Notes: generated from the letters alone by a model not told the origin. DNA of 64,000 bases from Catonia carolina (GCA_035578175.1 JAQMRL010000006.1:61125001-61189000); one strand, 5' to 3'; shown: positions 1-12,533, counted from the stretch's first letter. A program made the numbers and translations.

Positions 1-770
1 TCTTTTATCTTTCACCTTGTTCTTACATCTTATACTTCTCCTCCTCCTTGTCCTCACACCCCTCCTCATCCTTTTCATTCTCACATCTTTCTTCTCGACC
101 TACCCCTCTTCCATCCTTCTCATTCTCATATCCCCTACCTTCCATTTTGTTCTCACACCCTCCTCCTCAAACTTACAACCCCTTCCCTTTACATTCCTTC
201 CTCCTCTTCATTATGTTACATCTCCCTTCTCTTCCTTACTTTCCCTCACCTTCACATCCTCATATCTCCCTCTTCCTCCTCATTCTCATATTTTCCTCAT
301 CCTCATCTTTCTCATTCTCACATTCCCTACTCTCCTCCTCTTTGTTCTCACACCCTACTCCTTGTACATACATTCCCTCCTCTTTACATTCCACTCCTCA
401 TCATTTTTCATTTCCTTCTTTTCCTTACATCCTCCTCCTCCTCCTCTCTCTCTTCTCTTCTTTCTCTTTGATGTCCTTACATTTTACTCTTCCTTCTTCT
501 TGTCCTCACATTCCTCCCCTTCTTCTCATTCTTACATTTCCTACCTTCCTCCCTTTTGTTCTCACAACCTCCTCCTCATGCTTACATTTTCCTTCTCCTC
601 TTCCTTCTTCTCTTCCACCTCTTTCCCATCCTTACATCTTACTCCTCTTTCTCCTTTCCATCCTTCTTTCCCTTCAGTCTTACACACCTCATTTCCTCTT
701 TTCTTCCTGATTCTCCTTCTCCAACTCCCACTCTTCTTCCTCTACCCCCAAGAAGGGTGGAATGTTGAAG
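1..770. repeat. Pyrimidine-rich degenerate tandem repeat
   Basis: The + strand is almost pure C/T broken by short ACA and CAT steps. A motif close to TTTTGTTCTCACA recurs near 145, 340 and 553, giving a degenerate period of roughly 200 bp, with CTCCTCCTC runs between. Overlapping open frames here translate to Ser/Leu/Phe/Pro low-complexity strings and are composition artefacts. No gene is called. Confidence 0.75.
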
Positions 771-910
771 TTTCAGATTAGTCAAGTTTTCAATTGCAGA
801 AACTTTCTACCATATGGCAAATTTTTCTGTCTTTACAGAAGATTGATAACTAAAAAAATCAGTGGATATTATATATCCTGATTTAGTAGATCACGACTCC
901 TTAGTCTTTT

Positions 911-1849
911 TACTTTCTCTTGCCTATATGAATATATAGGAAGGAAAGTATTGTTTTCATGTCGATTTTTCGAAATCGAGTTTTCACCGGATCTATACGT
1001 TTTCAGACCCCCTGAACCCAAAAAACATGTTTTTAGCGATTGGTCTGTGTGTGTGTGTCTGTGTGTGAACAGAATATCTCAAGAACGGAACATCGTACGA
1101 ACTTGAAACTTGAAACTTAAGTTACATACCACTACCGGACGCGACACGAACATTTTCATAAAAATCGGTCAACCGGAAGTAGTAGTTTATTCGTATAATT
1201 TTTCAGTTTTTTGCGATTTTCTCAAAAACTGGTCCTACGATTTTTTTTAAAATCGCCTATTTTACTCAATTTTTTATTCTCTACAAGATAGGGTAGGCGC
1301 CATGTTTGCTGAAATTCTCGGTGAGGCTGTTTTCACGTAAAAACGTTGTTTTTTTAAGATTACGGCTTTAATATAAATTTTAGCGCAAAAACGTATATAA
1401 TAAAAGTTGTAGAGAATTTAAAAACCTACAACTTTTATTTCAAACATTTTTTTGTATAACGCTTAGTTTAGCGGTAATTTGCGATTTTCTGTTTTTTTTT
1501 CTCTCGAAAACGTGAGAAAAATCGATTTTTTTAACATTTCGGTCTTAGTATGCATTTTACGACAAAAGTGTATATAATAAAAGTTATAGAAAATTAAAAG
1601 ATCTACAACTTTTGTTTAGAGCATTTTTCTCTACAGAGCCTAGTTTAGCGTGAAAGCGTGATTTTCCGTATTTTTAAGCCAAACTGAGTTCGATTGTCAT
1701 TTTGCGTCATTCACTCATGATTAAAATAAGGTTATGTTTTTGAGGTTAGTTTTTGTTTATTTCTAGTATTTTATTAATAATGTTAGGTTTATAGTTAATT
1801 ATTTGCATTGGCAAGAGAAAGTTGTGTGAGTGTTTCACACCAGATTTTT
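911..1849 (+). repeat. REP-A copy 1 (0.94 kb dispersed element)
   Basis: Reference copy of a family seen about ten times in the window. It opens with ACTTTCTCTTGCC and closes with the complement GGCAAGAGAAAGT followed by GTGTGAGTGTTTCACACC. The body has a GT run, a conserved ACCGGATCTA segment, and repeated hairpin-like pairs of AAAAGTTGTAG with CTACAACTTTTAT. No coding frame persists across copies, so it looks like a non-autonomous element; the class is unknown. Confidence 0.7.
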
Positions 1850-2644
1850 AGTACTGTATTCTTGTTGCTGTTAAGTTTTCCTTCAAGCTGTTATGTTAAG
1901 GAATGCAGATGAGCATTTAGTCGGTTATAAAATGTTGAATAAGTCGCTTCAGCAATTTCATTCACAACAGGTAAGTTTTATCGTTGTGAATGGTTAAATT
2001 TGAAATGTAGTAATGGCCACTAATTTTTCTTGAGAAGTTAAATCAAAAAGCTTGAATTTCTGCAGTTGCACCAAAAAGTTGAATTCCCGATATCCAAATA
2101 GATTTACACTTATTGAATATTCTTTTTTAGATTATTACATCTTTTTAATTTTTTATTTTTTTATTTATTTTTTTAAATTTTTATTTAATTTTTTAAAATT
2201 AAAAAGAAATCGACAAAATTAAAAATTAACAGAGGAGGCAATCTTATAGACCGGAACAGGCAGACATGCCTATGCCGTGGATGTCAGAAGAAGAAGAAGA
2301 CATTATTACATTTATTTTATAATTTTGTGATAATAAAATGATATAATATTATCGATATAATGATATATGAGATGATAATTCAGATCGAAACGTTTTATTT
2401 TTTTGCTTTATTTCAAGTGGCATCTATAGTTTCATACACTTGCATATGATAAGATTCATAATACCTGTATTGGCCGTTTAGGTTCACGTCATCTCGTTGG
2501 GGTACCGGTAAATAACAGAATAGAACTTAGTAGTATTCCCTAATGCTACCCTGACGTGATGACAAACCTAAAGTGCAATTCCATATTATATTTTTACTTT
2601 TTAAAAGTTATTTTTTGGGGATGTTTTAAATTTTCAATTTAATT
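1850..2644. other. AT-rich spacer with small repeat remnants
   Basis: No gene seen. 2227-2300 reads in one frame like the basic, Arg/Cys-rich last residues of some LINE ORF2 proteins and is followed by GAA triplets; this is weak. 2473-2574 has imperfect inverted ends around TTTAGGTT and AAACCTAAA, possibly a ~100 bp MITE. Confidence 0.35.
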
Positions 2645-3570
2645 TTTTTTTCCTCTTGCTTATATGAATATATAAAAAGAAAAATATTGTTTTCATCTCA
2701 ACTCGATTTTTCGAAATCGAGTTTTCACCGGATCTAAATGTTCCCAGCCCCTTGAACCCAAAAAAAACATGTTTTTAGCGATTGGTCTGTGTGTGTGAAC
2801 GGAATATCTCTAAAACGGAACATCATACGAACTTGAAACTTAAGTTAGATACTACTACCGGACCCAACACAAACATTTTCATCAAAATCAGTCAAACGGA
2901 AGTAGCAGTTTATTCATGTCTTTTTTCACTTTTTTGCGATTTTCTCAAAAACGGCTTCTACGATTTTTTTAAAAATCGCCTCATTTACTTAATTTTTTAT
3001 GCTCTACAAGATAGGGTAGGCGCCATGTCTGCTGAAATTTTTGGTGAGGTTGTTTTCTCGTAAAAAAATTGTTTTTTTAAGATTGTGACTTTAATATGCA
3101 TTTTACCGCAAAAATGTATATAATAAAAATTGTAGAGAATTTAAAAACCTGCAACTTTTATTTTAAACATTGTTTTGTATAGAGCGTAGTTTAGCAGTAA
3201 TTAGATTTTCTGTTTTTTTTTCACGAAAATGTGTAAAAAATCGGGTTTTTAAAGATTTCATCCTTAGTATACATTTTAGGACAAAAGTATACAATCAAAT
3301 GTATAGGAAATCAAAGATCTACAACTTTTATTTAGAGCATTTTTCTCTACAGTGCCAATTTAGCGTGAAAGAATGATTTTCCATATTTTTAAGCCAAACT
3401 GAGATTGATTTTCATTTTGCGTCTTGTGCTCATGATTAAAATTAGATTATGTTTATTGAGGTTAGTTTGTTTGTTTATTTCTAATGTTTTATTACTAACG
3501 TTATATTATATTGTTAATTATCTGAATGGGCACGAGAAAGTACTGAGAGTGTTTCACACCATATTATTTA
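2645..3570 (+). repeat. REP-A copy 2
   Basis: Full-length but diverged copy in the same orientation as copy 1. The termini are worn (TCCTCTTGCTTATATG at the left, GGGCACGAGAAAGT at the right). The ~90-residue open frame inside it is not conserved in other copies and is not called as a gene. Confidence 0.65.
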
Positions 3571-3991
3571 TTTAAAAATTTGTAGGAGACACAAAAATTT
3601 ACGCATAAAAATACCCTGTTCTAAGCCAGTTTTTTGTCAGTGTGCTTTTTAAACGTCTGTTACTTAATCCAGGCGTAACATAAAAAATCGGACATAAGTG
3701 CGTTAAAGATGATTTTTTACAATTTGAATATTTAAAAAGTAAAATCCAATGTTCCATTTAAAAAAAAAATTATTTTGGCTCCATGTGAAGATTTGGAAGT
3801 GATTTTTCGACTAAACTATGCATATTTACAACAGTGTTGTGCCAATAGTAGTGTTGTGCCAATAGTTTATAATTACAAATACAATAGAAATGGACTTGTG
3901 ATGTAAATAAAAAATTCTATTAAATTGGTCGAGAGGTAACTGGTTTCACAGAAGACTTCTTTCATTCGTGGCGTGCACTCTTAAATTGTAA

Positions 3992-4374
3992 TTGTTGCTT
4001 AAGTCATCAGGTGAAAGGCTGGTTTGAACCCCTAGAGGTTTTACTAAGCAAAACGAGGAGTGAGGTGGTTTACCAGTGCCTTCCTCACCGAGTCGAAAAG
4101 TATACTTATCAGCATGCCAGGGCCTCCGAAAAGTGCACATTTTCCACCCTGCAAATGACACCTTCACTTCATTCACCACAGGGTAGGGCTGAATAATAAA
4201 ATTCATAACTTTCAGGGGAGATTCTTAAATTATTTTAAATCTGCTCTTATGTTCTTAAATGGTTCAGTCATTTAATTGGCTGCTCATGTGATAAGAAACA
4301 GAACTATTTTTTGTAGCCCTGGAACTAACAGATTGAGTGCAAATAATTTACCACTCAACCTTTCTGTTATGGGT
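3992..4374 (-). repeat. REP-B copy (SINE-like), inverted
   Basis: Member of a ~390 bp family. In the + sense the family starts CCCATAACAGACAGG and ends CTGATGACCTAAACAAC. This copy is in the opposite sense, beginning GTCATCAGGTGAAAGGC. It faces the next copy across ~115 bp. Open frames on either strand are shadows of the repeat. Confidence 0.75.
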
Positions 4375-4489
4375 AAATAATGGTAATTATGTATTAAAAA
4401 AGGAATACAATATTATATTATTATTTATGCTAACTAATAAACAACGCTAAAAATTTAATATAAAATTATATACACATAATTAAATAACT

Positions 4490-4879
4490 GCCCATAACAG
4501 ACAGGTGGAGTGTCAAATTATTTACCCTCAATCTATTCAATCCAGGGCTAAAATAAATAGTTCTGTTTCTTATCACATGGTCAGCCAATTAAATGATTGA
4601 ATCATTTAAGAACAGAAGAGGTAGAGGTGTAAAAGACACTAATCAGAGTTATCTCCTCTGGAAGTAATGAATTTCATTATACAGCCAGACCCTGTGGTGA
4701 ATGAAGTAAAGGTGTCATTTGCCAAGTGGAAAATATTTGCTTTTCAGAGGACCCGGCATGCTGATAAGAGTACTTTACCACTCAGTTAGGAAGGCAATGG
4801 TAAACCACCTCACTCCTCGTTTTTCTAAGTAAAACCTCTACAGGTTCAAACCAGCCTTTCGGCTGATGACCTAAACAAC
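4490..4879 (+). repeat. REP-B copy with 12 bp target duplication
   Basis: Complete copy from TGCCCATAACAG to CCTAAACAACA. It is flanked by a direct repeat CATAATTAAATA at 4475-4486 and 4879-4890, which marks a target-site duplication and so insertion by retroposition. Confidence 0.8.
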
Positions 4880-5111
4880 ATAATTAAATAAGTTGGACTA
4901 ATGTTAATTTAATGTGTAATTACAGATTATTATTTCTATATATGGATATATATTCTGAAACACCCAGTATTGCCGGGAACTACAAAAAAGTAAATTCAGG
5001 TTTATTTATCAGCGAGCATAATCTAAAATTTATGCGAACGAATTGTCAATGACAGAAAACATATAACTACGAAATTTATATGGTATTTAAATTAAAAAAT
5101 AGTCATTTGAG

Positions 5112-5318
5112 ATGGTTGCAAACCAGAATTTCTTTTTATGTTTTCTTCTTGCTTTTTTGTACCTCGTCTTTGGAGTGATTTACATATTACAAAAAGTTAA
5201 ACGGAAACCAGTTGGATGGTTTGTTAAGGTCAGACGTGGTTATGTCATCGACCTCTCATGGAGTACGGTCTTTTTCGTTTTAAATGCATGTTTATACTCG
5301 TACCTGTTGGGACTTTAA
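5112..5318 (+). CDS. Small ORF with two hydrophobic segments (unrecognised)
   Basis: A 68-codon ATG frame. Residues ~7-27 are strongly hydrophobic (FFLCFLLAFLYLVFGVIYIL), then a basic stretch KVKRK, then a second hydrophobic segment ~51-68. It would be a two-span small membrane protein if expressed. I recognise no family, and see no splice sites, promoter or repeat homology around it. It may be a chance frame in AT-rich DNA or a transposon remnant. Confidence 0.2.
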   Translation: MVANQNFFLCFLLAFLYLVFGVIYILQKVKRKPVGWFVKVRRGYVIDLSWSTVFFVLNACLYSYLLGL

Positions 5319-5639
5319 AAGAAGTTCTTAAGTTACTGCAGGTCTAGATTGCATATCTGTATTTAAATAAATGCGAACGCCCTTACTAAGTAATTCGTTC
5401 GTTATTAATTATCTAACTTCCCGGTTACCTAGGCCAGTTATGTGCAACGTTTTTTTTTCGCGGCACCCTTACCATTGTCATGACCCCATAACGGAACCCT
5501 AATACCCGTAATGTTGTTAATTACCTAATAGGTTTTAATAAAGGTTTAAAAAAATTAATAAATATTTTAATTACTTTTAATTATAAGTATTTCAAATTAT
5601 CCAAAGTGAGCTTCTAATGTAAGCTCCAATACGATATTT

Positions 5640-6475
5640 CATGTTGGGGAGGTATTTATTTCTCTAATATTAAATCTCTAACCATAGCACAAAAGAAAGT
5701 TATAAGAATAATGGTTTGTGCGCCGAAAACCGAGCACTATATTGGAATTTTTAAACATTTAGACACCCTTCCCTTAAGATATGTGGATGTGTACCGAGTA
5801 CTATGAAATTTTTTTATTAGAGATGGGAACATACTGAGTAATTCTAAATTGTATTCAAGTCGATTAGGGTTGAAAAATCGGGTTGTTTTAATTAAACGAA
5901 ATATTAAAGCATACCGTAAATTTTTCTCCTCTTGTCCATTGAAGTTTTTAATTATTTGCCTTTAAATGTAACTTCATGTGTAAAAATTGCTAACTTTTTG
6001 AAAGAATTGAAATCCTGGTAATTTTTACAAGATGATGTCGAATTTTTGTTTCATTAGTGTATATAAATATTTGGATAATATCATTATTTTATATTTAAAT
6101 ATCGTATTCAGTTTTAAAATGTATTCCTTACCCATATATATCTAAAAAAGTACTCTTATTTGTTTTTCGTTTTATCTATTCATTTGAGACTAAAAGTAAA
6201 AGTTTATATTGTTTTTTTAGCTTGGCTCTACGTTTTTTTTCCTAGCTTGATGGTGCCTCAACAGGATTTTCAATGAGGTACCTAACCACATTTTTTCTCA
6301 GTTAGTGTTATAATAATGTTGTTGTACGTTTGGTTAATTATTGTGTTATAAAATTAGTTTAGTTAGAAAATGTATTGTGTGTGGATAAGTAATTAACTTA
6401 TTTTATTGTTTTAAAAACCAATGTAAAATTTGTAACTTGGAAATTATGTGTATGATTAAAAAAATAAATAAAATT
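5640..6475 (+). mobile_element. LINE (non-LTR retrotransposon) 3' end, decayed
   Basis: Translation from ~5680 gives AQKKVIRIMVCAPKTEHY followed by FKHLDTLPLRYVDVYRVL, the pattern found downstream of the reverse transcriptase core in many insect non-LTR elements (a Q-K/R-R-I-R-I motif, then hydrophobic LTLP-type residues). Several stops and frameshifts follow. The end has an A-rich tail with AAATAAATAAAA near 6460-6475. It is a 5'-truncated dead copy. Confidence 0.65.
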
Positions 6476-7322
6476 ACTGCCAATTTAATGAGAAACTTGT
6501 CCCTGATGTTTTTTTTTTGGGACTTCCGGGTCAGATTGTAGAGAGGCTCAAACGTAAATTATCTTCAAGATTGCTGGAAGTCAGTTTTGTCTATTTTTAG
6601 TTTTAATATTGTTAAGAGTGGAAAATCCGTGCTCAAAAAGAAAAAAAGTTGAGAATTATAGCAACACAGAGATAGAGTTTCTTGACATTAGTGGAAACTC
6701 ATTTTTAAGTTAAATCCAGAACCTGTTAAGTGAAAGTTCATTAAATTTGATATAAAGCGTACGATCATTTTTAGGTCTATCAGGTCCATCTGTTCCTGAA
6801 GCCCCAAATCATCATTTCTCAAGGTTTCTGAAAAAGGATTTCGGATCCAATCATATTTAACCTTATTTAAGGTTAACTGTGTACAGACAAAGTAACATTC
6901 GGACCGATAAAAAACACGGTCAAAGCAGCTGGACGTAACAAGGAGAATAGATAAACAGTAACAGACTTACTGGCCTGGGCATCTCATTTGATAGTGGAGT
7001 TTTCGACAGTCAAGTTTTATAAAAATTAGATCTATAAAACAATACCATCTGCCATATAGAACTGCTACGAACCTGTAAAACAAAACACAAAGAATTGATA
7101 AGAAATGAGAAATTGATCATAAGATTACAGGCAAAGTAAATAACAATAAACAAATATCTGTTGTAAAACACTCACAGACTTTTCTTTCCAATGTAAATTA
7201 AAACATTACCTATGTTTAATCGTTAGTAAACAATATCAGTTAAAATATTTTAAAGATTATCCGCAAAGAACACGGCAAAAAAATAATTACGAAACATTTT
7301 ATATGATTTTGAAAAAAATAAA
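6476..7322. other. Intergenic, nothing recognised
   Basis: AT-rich sequence without a supported gene, RNA or clear repeat. Confidence 0.4.
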
Positions 7323-7324
7323 TA

Positions 7325-8680
7325 CCGGGTGGCCCATATGTCGGTTTCCCCATGAGCTGGTACATTTAATTTTGATAAGTTGGTAATAGTGTAATGTTGG
7401 CAGCATCACGAACAACATTCATTAGTTGTTTGTAACAGTGGCTAGAATGAGATACGTCTCCGTGTAGTTACTATTTTTTCCTTCGTAACGGTACTTTTCA
7501 ACTGTTTACAACTGAACAACGAGTTTATATGCTTCAGTTGAGGTGGAAGCATCATTAAAATACTGCTAAGTACTAAAAGAGTTTAGTGATAAGTATCCAG
7601 GTGTGTTGTTACCGACTCAGCAATATTTACGAAAGTTAAATAAGGAATTTGAAAACACATATTAAATTCCCCGAAGTGTGGTCGTCCACGATCGATTTGC
7701 AATGACGATAACCTACAAAAGGTTGTTGAAGCGTTTGTATCCAGTCCTGGTAAATCAACTCGTAAGGCATCTTCTGAACTAAGGTTATCACGAACTAGCG
7801 TGCAAAGGATGATGAAGGAATGAAAATTGAAGCCATTTCGTCCATCTTTACTCCAAGCGCTTCATGAAGACGATAGTGACAGGCGGTTGGAATTCCGTGT
7901 GACAGTCGCTATCCGTGTAGAAGCCGATCCAAATTTGTTGCGATCAATTTTATGGTCTGATGAGGCATGTTTAAAACTCAATGGACGTGTTAATCGGCAT
8001 AACTGTGTGTACTGGTCGGATACAAATCCTCATATTGTAATTCAAAAAGAGCTTAATGTCCATGGTGTTATGGTATGGGGAGGTATTTCGAGTAATGCAC
8101 TGATAGGTCCTTATTTTTTTTAGGAAAATGTTATCTCGGAAAATTACTTACAAATGCTGCAGGAAGTAGTATTTCCGGAACTTGAAAACAATCCTGTTTA
8201 CAATATCGAATCGCTCATATGGCAACAAGATGGCTCTCCAGCACATCGGTATCGAAGTTCGTGAGTTTTTAAATTCCAAATCTGATGAATGGATTGGTCG
8301 TGGTGATATAATCGAATGGCCTGCGCGCTCGCCAGACTTAACGCCATGTAATTTTTCAACGTGGAGCATTTTAAAGGAACTAGTGTATTTTTCCAAGCCA
8401 CATAACCTGCACGAAATAAAAAGTTCAATTGAAATTCCATTTGACTATGTAAATGACGATAAAATGTTACTGTTGAAAATTTGTAAATCAGTTTTAAATC
8501 GCTGTATTAAGTGTATAGAGATTCATGGTGGACATTTTAAACACCTGCTATAACATTTTCAAGGTAATATATATGTACAGTTCATATAATAAATTTGTTT
8601 TTTTGTCTATAAATTTCTTATTCCATTAACATTTTTTCCGATTTCCGTAAATATTGGTGAACCGACATTTGGGCACTCTT
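7325..8680 (+). mobile_element. Tc1/mariner (IS630)-superfamily element, broken
   Basis: The ends are inverted: CCGGGTGGCCCATATGTCGG at the left and CCGACATTTGGGCACTC at the right. Both are flanked by TA (7323-7324 and 8681-8682), the superfamily target duplication. The interior codes for a transposase with stops and at least one frameshift, so the copy is inactive. Confidence 0.8.
7690..8553 (+). pseudogene. Tc1/mariner-like DDE transposase, disrupted
   Basis: A helix-turn-helix region (around SSPGKSTRKASSELRLSRTS) precedes a stop at ~7821. The frame from 7827 carries the first catalytic Asp in WSDEACLKLNG and the stretch VNRHNCVYWSD, typical of a widespread insect family. It then hits a stop at 8120. 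The second catalytic Asp is in WQQDGSPAH, just before a frameshift. The frame 8182-8553 continues with VREFLNSKSDEWIGRGD and the third Asp in ARSPDLTPCN. Allowing for the frameshift, the spacing between second and third catalytic Asp is ~35, so the type is DD~35D. It would have cut and pasted the element; it cannot be made intact here. Confidence 0.8.
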
Positions 8681-8689
8681 TATTTTTAA

Positions 8690-9477
8690 ATTCATATAAG
8701 GCAAGAGAAAGTAAAAAAGTATCTCAAACATTATGTTTATTATTCTTGATGATGATTTTATAAAATTTAATAAAATAAAAAAATGAAAGATAAAAAATTA
8801 AAAAAAAAATCAGTAACGAATAATCACATCAATTTTATCGATTATTAAACTGGAAAATATCATGTTACAGAACATAATTGAGCACGTAAAAATTATGTGG
8901 TACATAATAATAAAAATAATAATAATAATAACATAAATACAATATTCCCATCATCAAATTAGAAACATCAAGGTTATATTTGTCGGGAAAACATCTTTGA
9001 TTTACAATCGTCAGTTAAAATTACCGTTGTAAATGCAAGTAATAATACAAAAGTATTGACTAAAATTGCGCAATCATTTTTGGTAGCGAAGGTCAAGATG
9101 GAAATAATAATGGAAGAAGTCTTGTAACCAGTGAACTTTGTTACAAGTAATGCTCAGCATTGTCCAATTAATTAACTAAATAATAATAGCTTTGCTAAAT
9201 TATTCTCATAGTAGCATTATTGTTCATGCATTTAATTGTTGTCTCCGTCGTCAAGTTACTTGCAAAAGATTTTTTAACTCAATCGAATATAGAAGTATTG
9301 TAACCACTAAACTTTGTTAAAAGTAACTACTGATATCATCAGAATGTCAGCCGGAAGTAGTAGTTTATTCGTGCGATTTTTTTACTTTTTTTTCTAAGGT
9401 TAGGTTTTCTAAGCATTTTTTAAGGTTCAAAGCAATTCTTCGGCACTTCACTGTTTAAGCAGCTAGCTGTATGTCAT
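8690..9477. other. Intergenic with REP-A scraps and a 45 bp direct repeat
   Basis: 8698-8713 is a REP-A end (GGCAAGAGAAAGT). 9113-9158 and 9290-9335 are imperfect direct repeats containing GTAACCA and AACTTTGTTA. 9351-9400 is a short + strand REP-A fragment. No gene seen. Confidence 0.5.
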
Positions 9478-10310
9478 CAAAAATCTGGTGTTAAACAATC
9501 ACACGACTTTCTCTTGCCAATGCAAATAATGAAGACTATAATCTAACATTAAAAATAAATACAAAACTAAAATAAAAAAAACATAACTTAATTTTAATCA
9601 TGAGTGAATGATGTCAGATGAAAATCAACCTGTTTGGCTTAATAATACGAAAATCAACCTTTCACGCTATACTAGGCTCTGTAGAGAAAAATGCTCTAAA
9701 TAAAAATTGTAAATCTTTTAATTCCCAATAAATTTGTTTATATACACTTTTGTCGTAAAATGCATACTAAGGCCGAAATCCTAAAAAGAAACATTTTTTT
9801 TCTACGAGAGGACAGCCTCCCCAAGAATTTCAGCAGAATGGGTTCTACCCTATCTAGTAGAGTATAAAAAAATTTATTAATTATAAAAATAGTACAGAGT
9901 ATAGTAAGAGTATAAAAATTTCTAATAGAGTAATAAAAATTCTAGTAGAGTATGAAGCGATTTTTTAAAAAATCGTAGGAGCCGTTTTTGAGAAAATGGC
10001 AAAAACGTGAAAAATGATACGAATAACTACCTACTACTTCCGGTTGGCCGATTTTGATAAAAATGTTTGTATCAGATCCTCTAGTATTACCTAACTTAAA
10101 TTTTAAGTTTCAACTTCGTACGATGTACCGTTCGTGAGATAAAATATTTTGTTCGCACACACATCACACACAAAGACCAATCGCTACAAACATGTTTTTT
10201 GGGTTCAGGGGGTCTGAAAACGTGTAGATCCGGTGAAAACTAAATTTTGAAATATACGACATGAAAACAATACTTTTCTTATTTATATTTATATACGAAA
10301 AGAGAAGGTA
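9478..10310 (-). repeat. REP-A copy 3
   Basis: Near-complete copy on the minus strand, from AAATCTGGTG and TTTCTCTTGCC to a variant terminus ACGAAAAGAGAAGG. Its right flank (~10,296-10,420) is shared with copy 4. Confidence 0.7.
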
Positions 10311-10437
10311 AACATGGAATAAACAGAGAACCAAACAAAATAAACACTACTATTTACTGACTTCAAGGTCTTCCACGAAGAAAAAAGCCTTGACCGGATG
10401 GATGGAAGAAAGGAAAAACCTATACTGATATAATACT

Positions 10438-10560
10438 ACGAATGAGCATACTTTTCCACTCAGTGAGGAAAGCAATGGTAAACCAACTTACTCCTCGTTT
10501 TACTTAGTAAAGCCTCTAGAGATTCAAACCAGTCTTTCGGCTAATGACCTAAACAACACA
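10438..10560 (+). repeat. REP-B 3' fragment
   Basis: The last ~120 bp of REP-B, ending GATGACCTAAACAACAC; the 5' part is missing. Confidence 0.7.
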
Positions 10561-11149
10561 ATAACTAAACGTAGGTTATATTGTTCACTTTTTACATAGG
10601 CAAGTGAAAGTTGTGTGAGTTTTCACACCAGATTTTTTTCAGTTTTAGTTTGGCCTCTTTCGATTAGTTACAATCACAATAATCTGTTTGCGTAATGATT
10701 AATTACGCAAAAATGTAGGGTAGTTTTCTTGCTTTTGACGGTAGGGGAGGATATTTGAATTTCGGAACGGAAGAGATTGATGGAGACAGATAAAAAAAAA
10801 GTGAAGATTACAGAGAAATTTCTTTTTGAATTATGATACTATTATTCGTAATTGTATTCCATTGTAGCTGATTCATTGGAGAGGAAGCGCATTCATGAAA
10901 AATGCGTGGGAGTTGATGCAATGTGCATTCCAAGTAAGATCCCTTCATTATAATATGCACCCTTCCATCAAGTTTCTCTATGTAAATTAGTTCAGTAAGA
11001 CTACTTAAGCATGATACTCGTCAGAAAAGTGTCAAAAACATTGCCCATAGGTTTTTAATATTATGTATTATTCGCCCTAGGTAATCTGAGTGATCTGAAG
11101 TTAACTCCAGGGTAGGTCATTCAAGGAACAAACATACGAGCAAACAAAA
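10561..11149. other. Intergenic, a REP-A end only
   Basis: 10,600-10,640 repeats the REP-A terminus (GGCAAGTGAAAGTTGTGTGAG). Otherwise no gene or element is recognised. Confidence 0.4.
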
Positions 11150-12010
11150 AAATTTAGTGCAAAACACTCACATGACTTTCTTTTGCCAATGGAAGTAATG
11201 AAAAATGTAACCTAATTTTAATCATGAGTGAATGATGACGAAAATTAATCTCTGTATGACTTAAAAATACGGAAAATCACTCTTTGACGCTAAACTACGT
11301 TCTGTAGAAAAATGCTTGAAATAAAGTTGTAGATTTTTGATTTTCTATAACTTTAATTATATTTCCTTTTGTTGATAAATACGTACTAAGGCAGAAACCT
11401 TAAAAAAAATCCGTTTTTACCGATTTTGATGAGAGAAATGCAGAAAATTTCTAAATGACCCAAAATTATGTTCTAGAAAAAATGTTTGATATTAAATTTA
11501 TAGGATTTTTAATGTTCTTCAACTTTTGCTGTATAAACTTTTGCCCTAAAGTGCATATCAAGCCTGCAATCTAAAAAAAATTTCAATGAGAGCACAGCCC
11601 TGCCAAAATTTCAGCAGACATATGGCGCTTACCCTATCTTGTAAAGCATAAAAATATAGAATTTGAGGCGATTTAATAAAATAGTAAAATCCGTTTTTGA
11701 GAAAATCTTAAAAAGAGAAAAATTGTACGGATAAATTACTACTCTGGTTGACCGATTTTGATGAAAAAGTTCATTTTGGGTCCCGTAGTGGTACCTAACT
11801 TAAATTTAAAGTTTCAATTTCGTACGCCACTCCGTTCTTGAGACGTTTTGTTCACACACACAAACACACACTAGACCAATCGCTAAAAACATGTTTTTTG
11901 GGTTCAAGGAGCCCGAAAACGTGTACATCCGGTGGAAACTAAATTTTGAAAAATCGACATGAAAAAAATACTTTTCTTACTTATATTAATATACGAAAAG
12001 AGAAGGTAAA
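11150..12010 (-). repeat. REP-A copy 4
   Basis: Minus-strand copy sharing with copy 3 the variant end ACGAAAAGAGAAGG and ~120 bp of sequence beyond it (11,994-12,121). The 61-residue minus-strand frame here overlaps the shared flank and is not a recognised protein. Confidence 0.7.
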
Positions 12011-12533
12011 CATGGAATAAACAGAGAACCAAACAAAATAAATACTACTATTTACTGACTTCAAGGTCTTCCACGAAGAAAAAAGCCCCAACCGGATGGA
12101 TGGAAGAAAGGAAAAACCTATAGTGGGCTGCAAAAAGAGTTTCCAGAAATATCTAAAATTACTCAACGTAGCCTAAAACGGATCTAAACGACAAAATACT
12201 ATTTCATTCTAAAAACTAAAAAATATGCAGCCTATTTAAAATATTATAGTTAAAAAATAACAATTGTAAAAGTATAAATTTAATTTACAATAATTTTTAA
12301 ATATGTGTACAATTACAATAAGGCGTATTATAAAAGAGAACAAAAAAAAGGTCAAGAAATTTATAACTGGAACATAAGCATTATACCTCTTTAATAATAT
12401 ATTATTAAACTATTATTAAACTGTATTATTAAACTATTGTACTAATTACATTCCGTATTATATATTTAATATCAGATTAGTAAAATAACATCAACAAATT
12501 AATAAGGACATGCTCACTCAAGGATACAAACAA

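Noticed and set aside
17..781. Long overlapping + strand ORFs of 254 and 220 codons
   Set aside because: Pure Ser/Leu/Phe/Pro low-complexity translation of a pyrimidine tract; stops are rare because of composition.
4475..4890. CRISPR-like or phage-like direct repeats
   Set aside because: The direct repeats are single target-site duplications around retroposed elements; there are no arrays and no prokaryotic genes.
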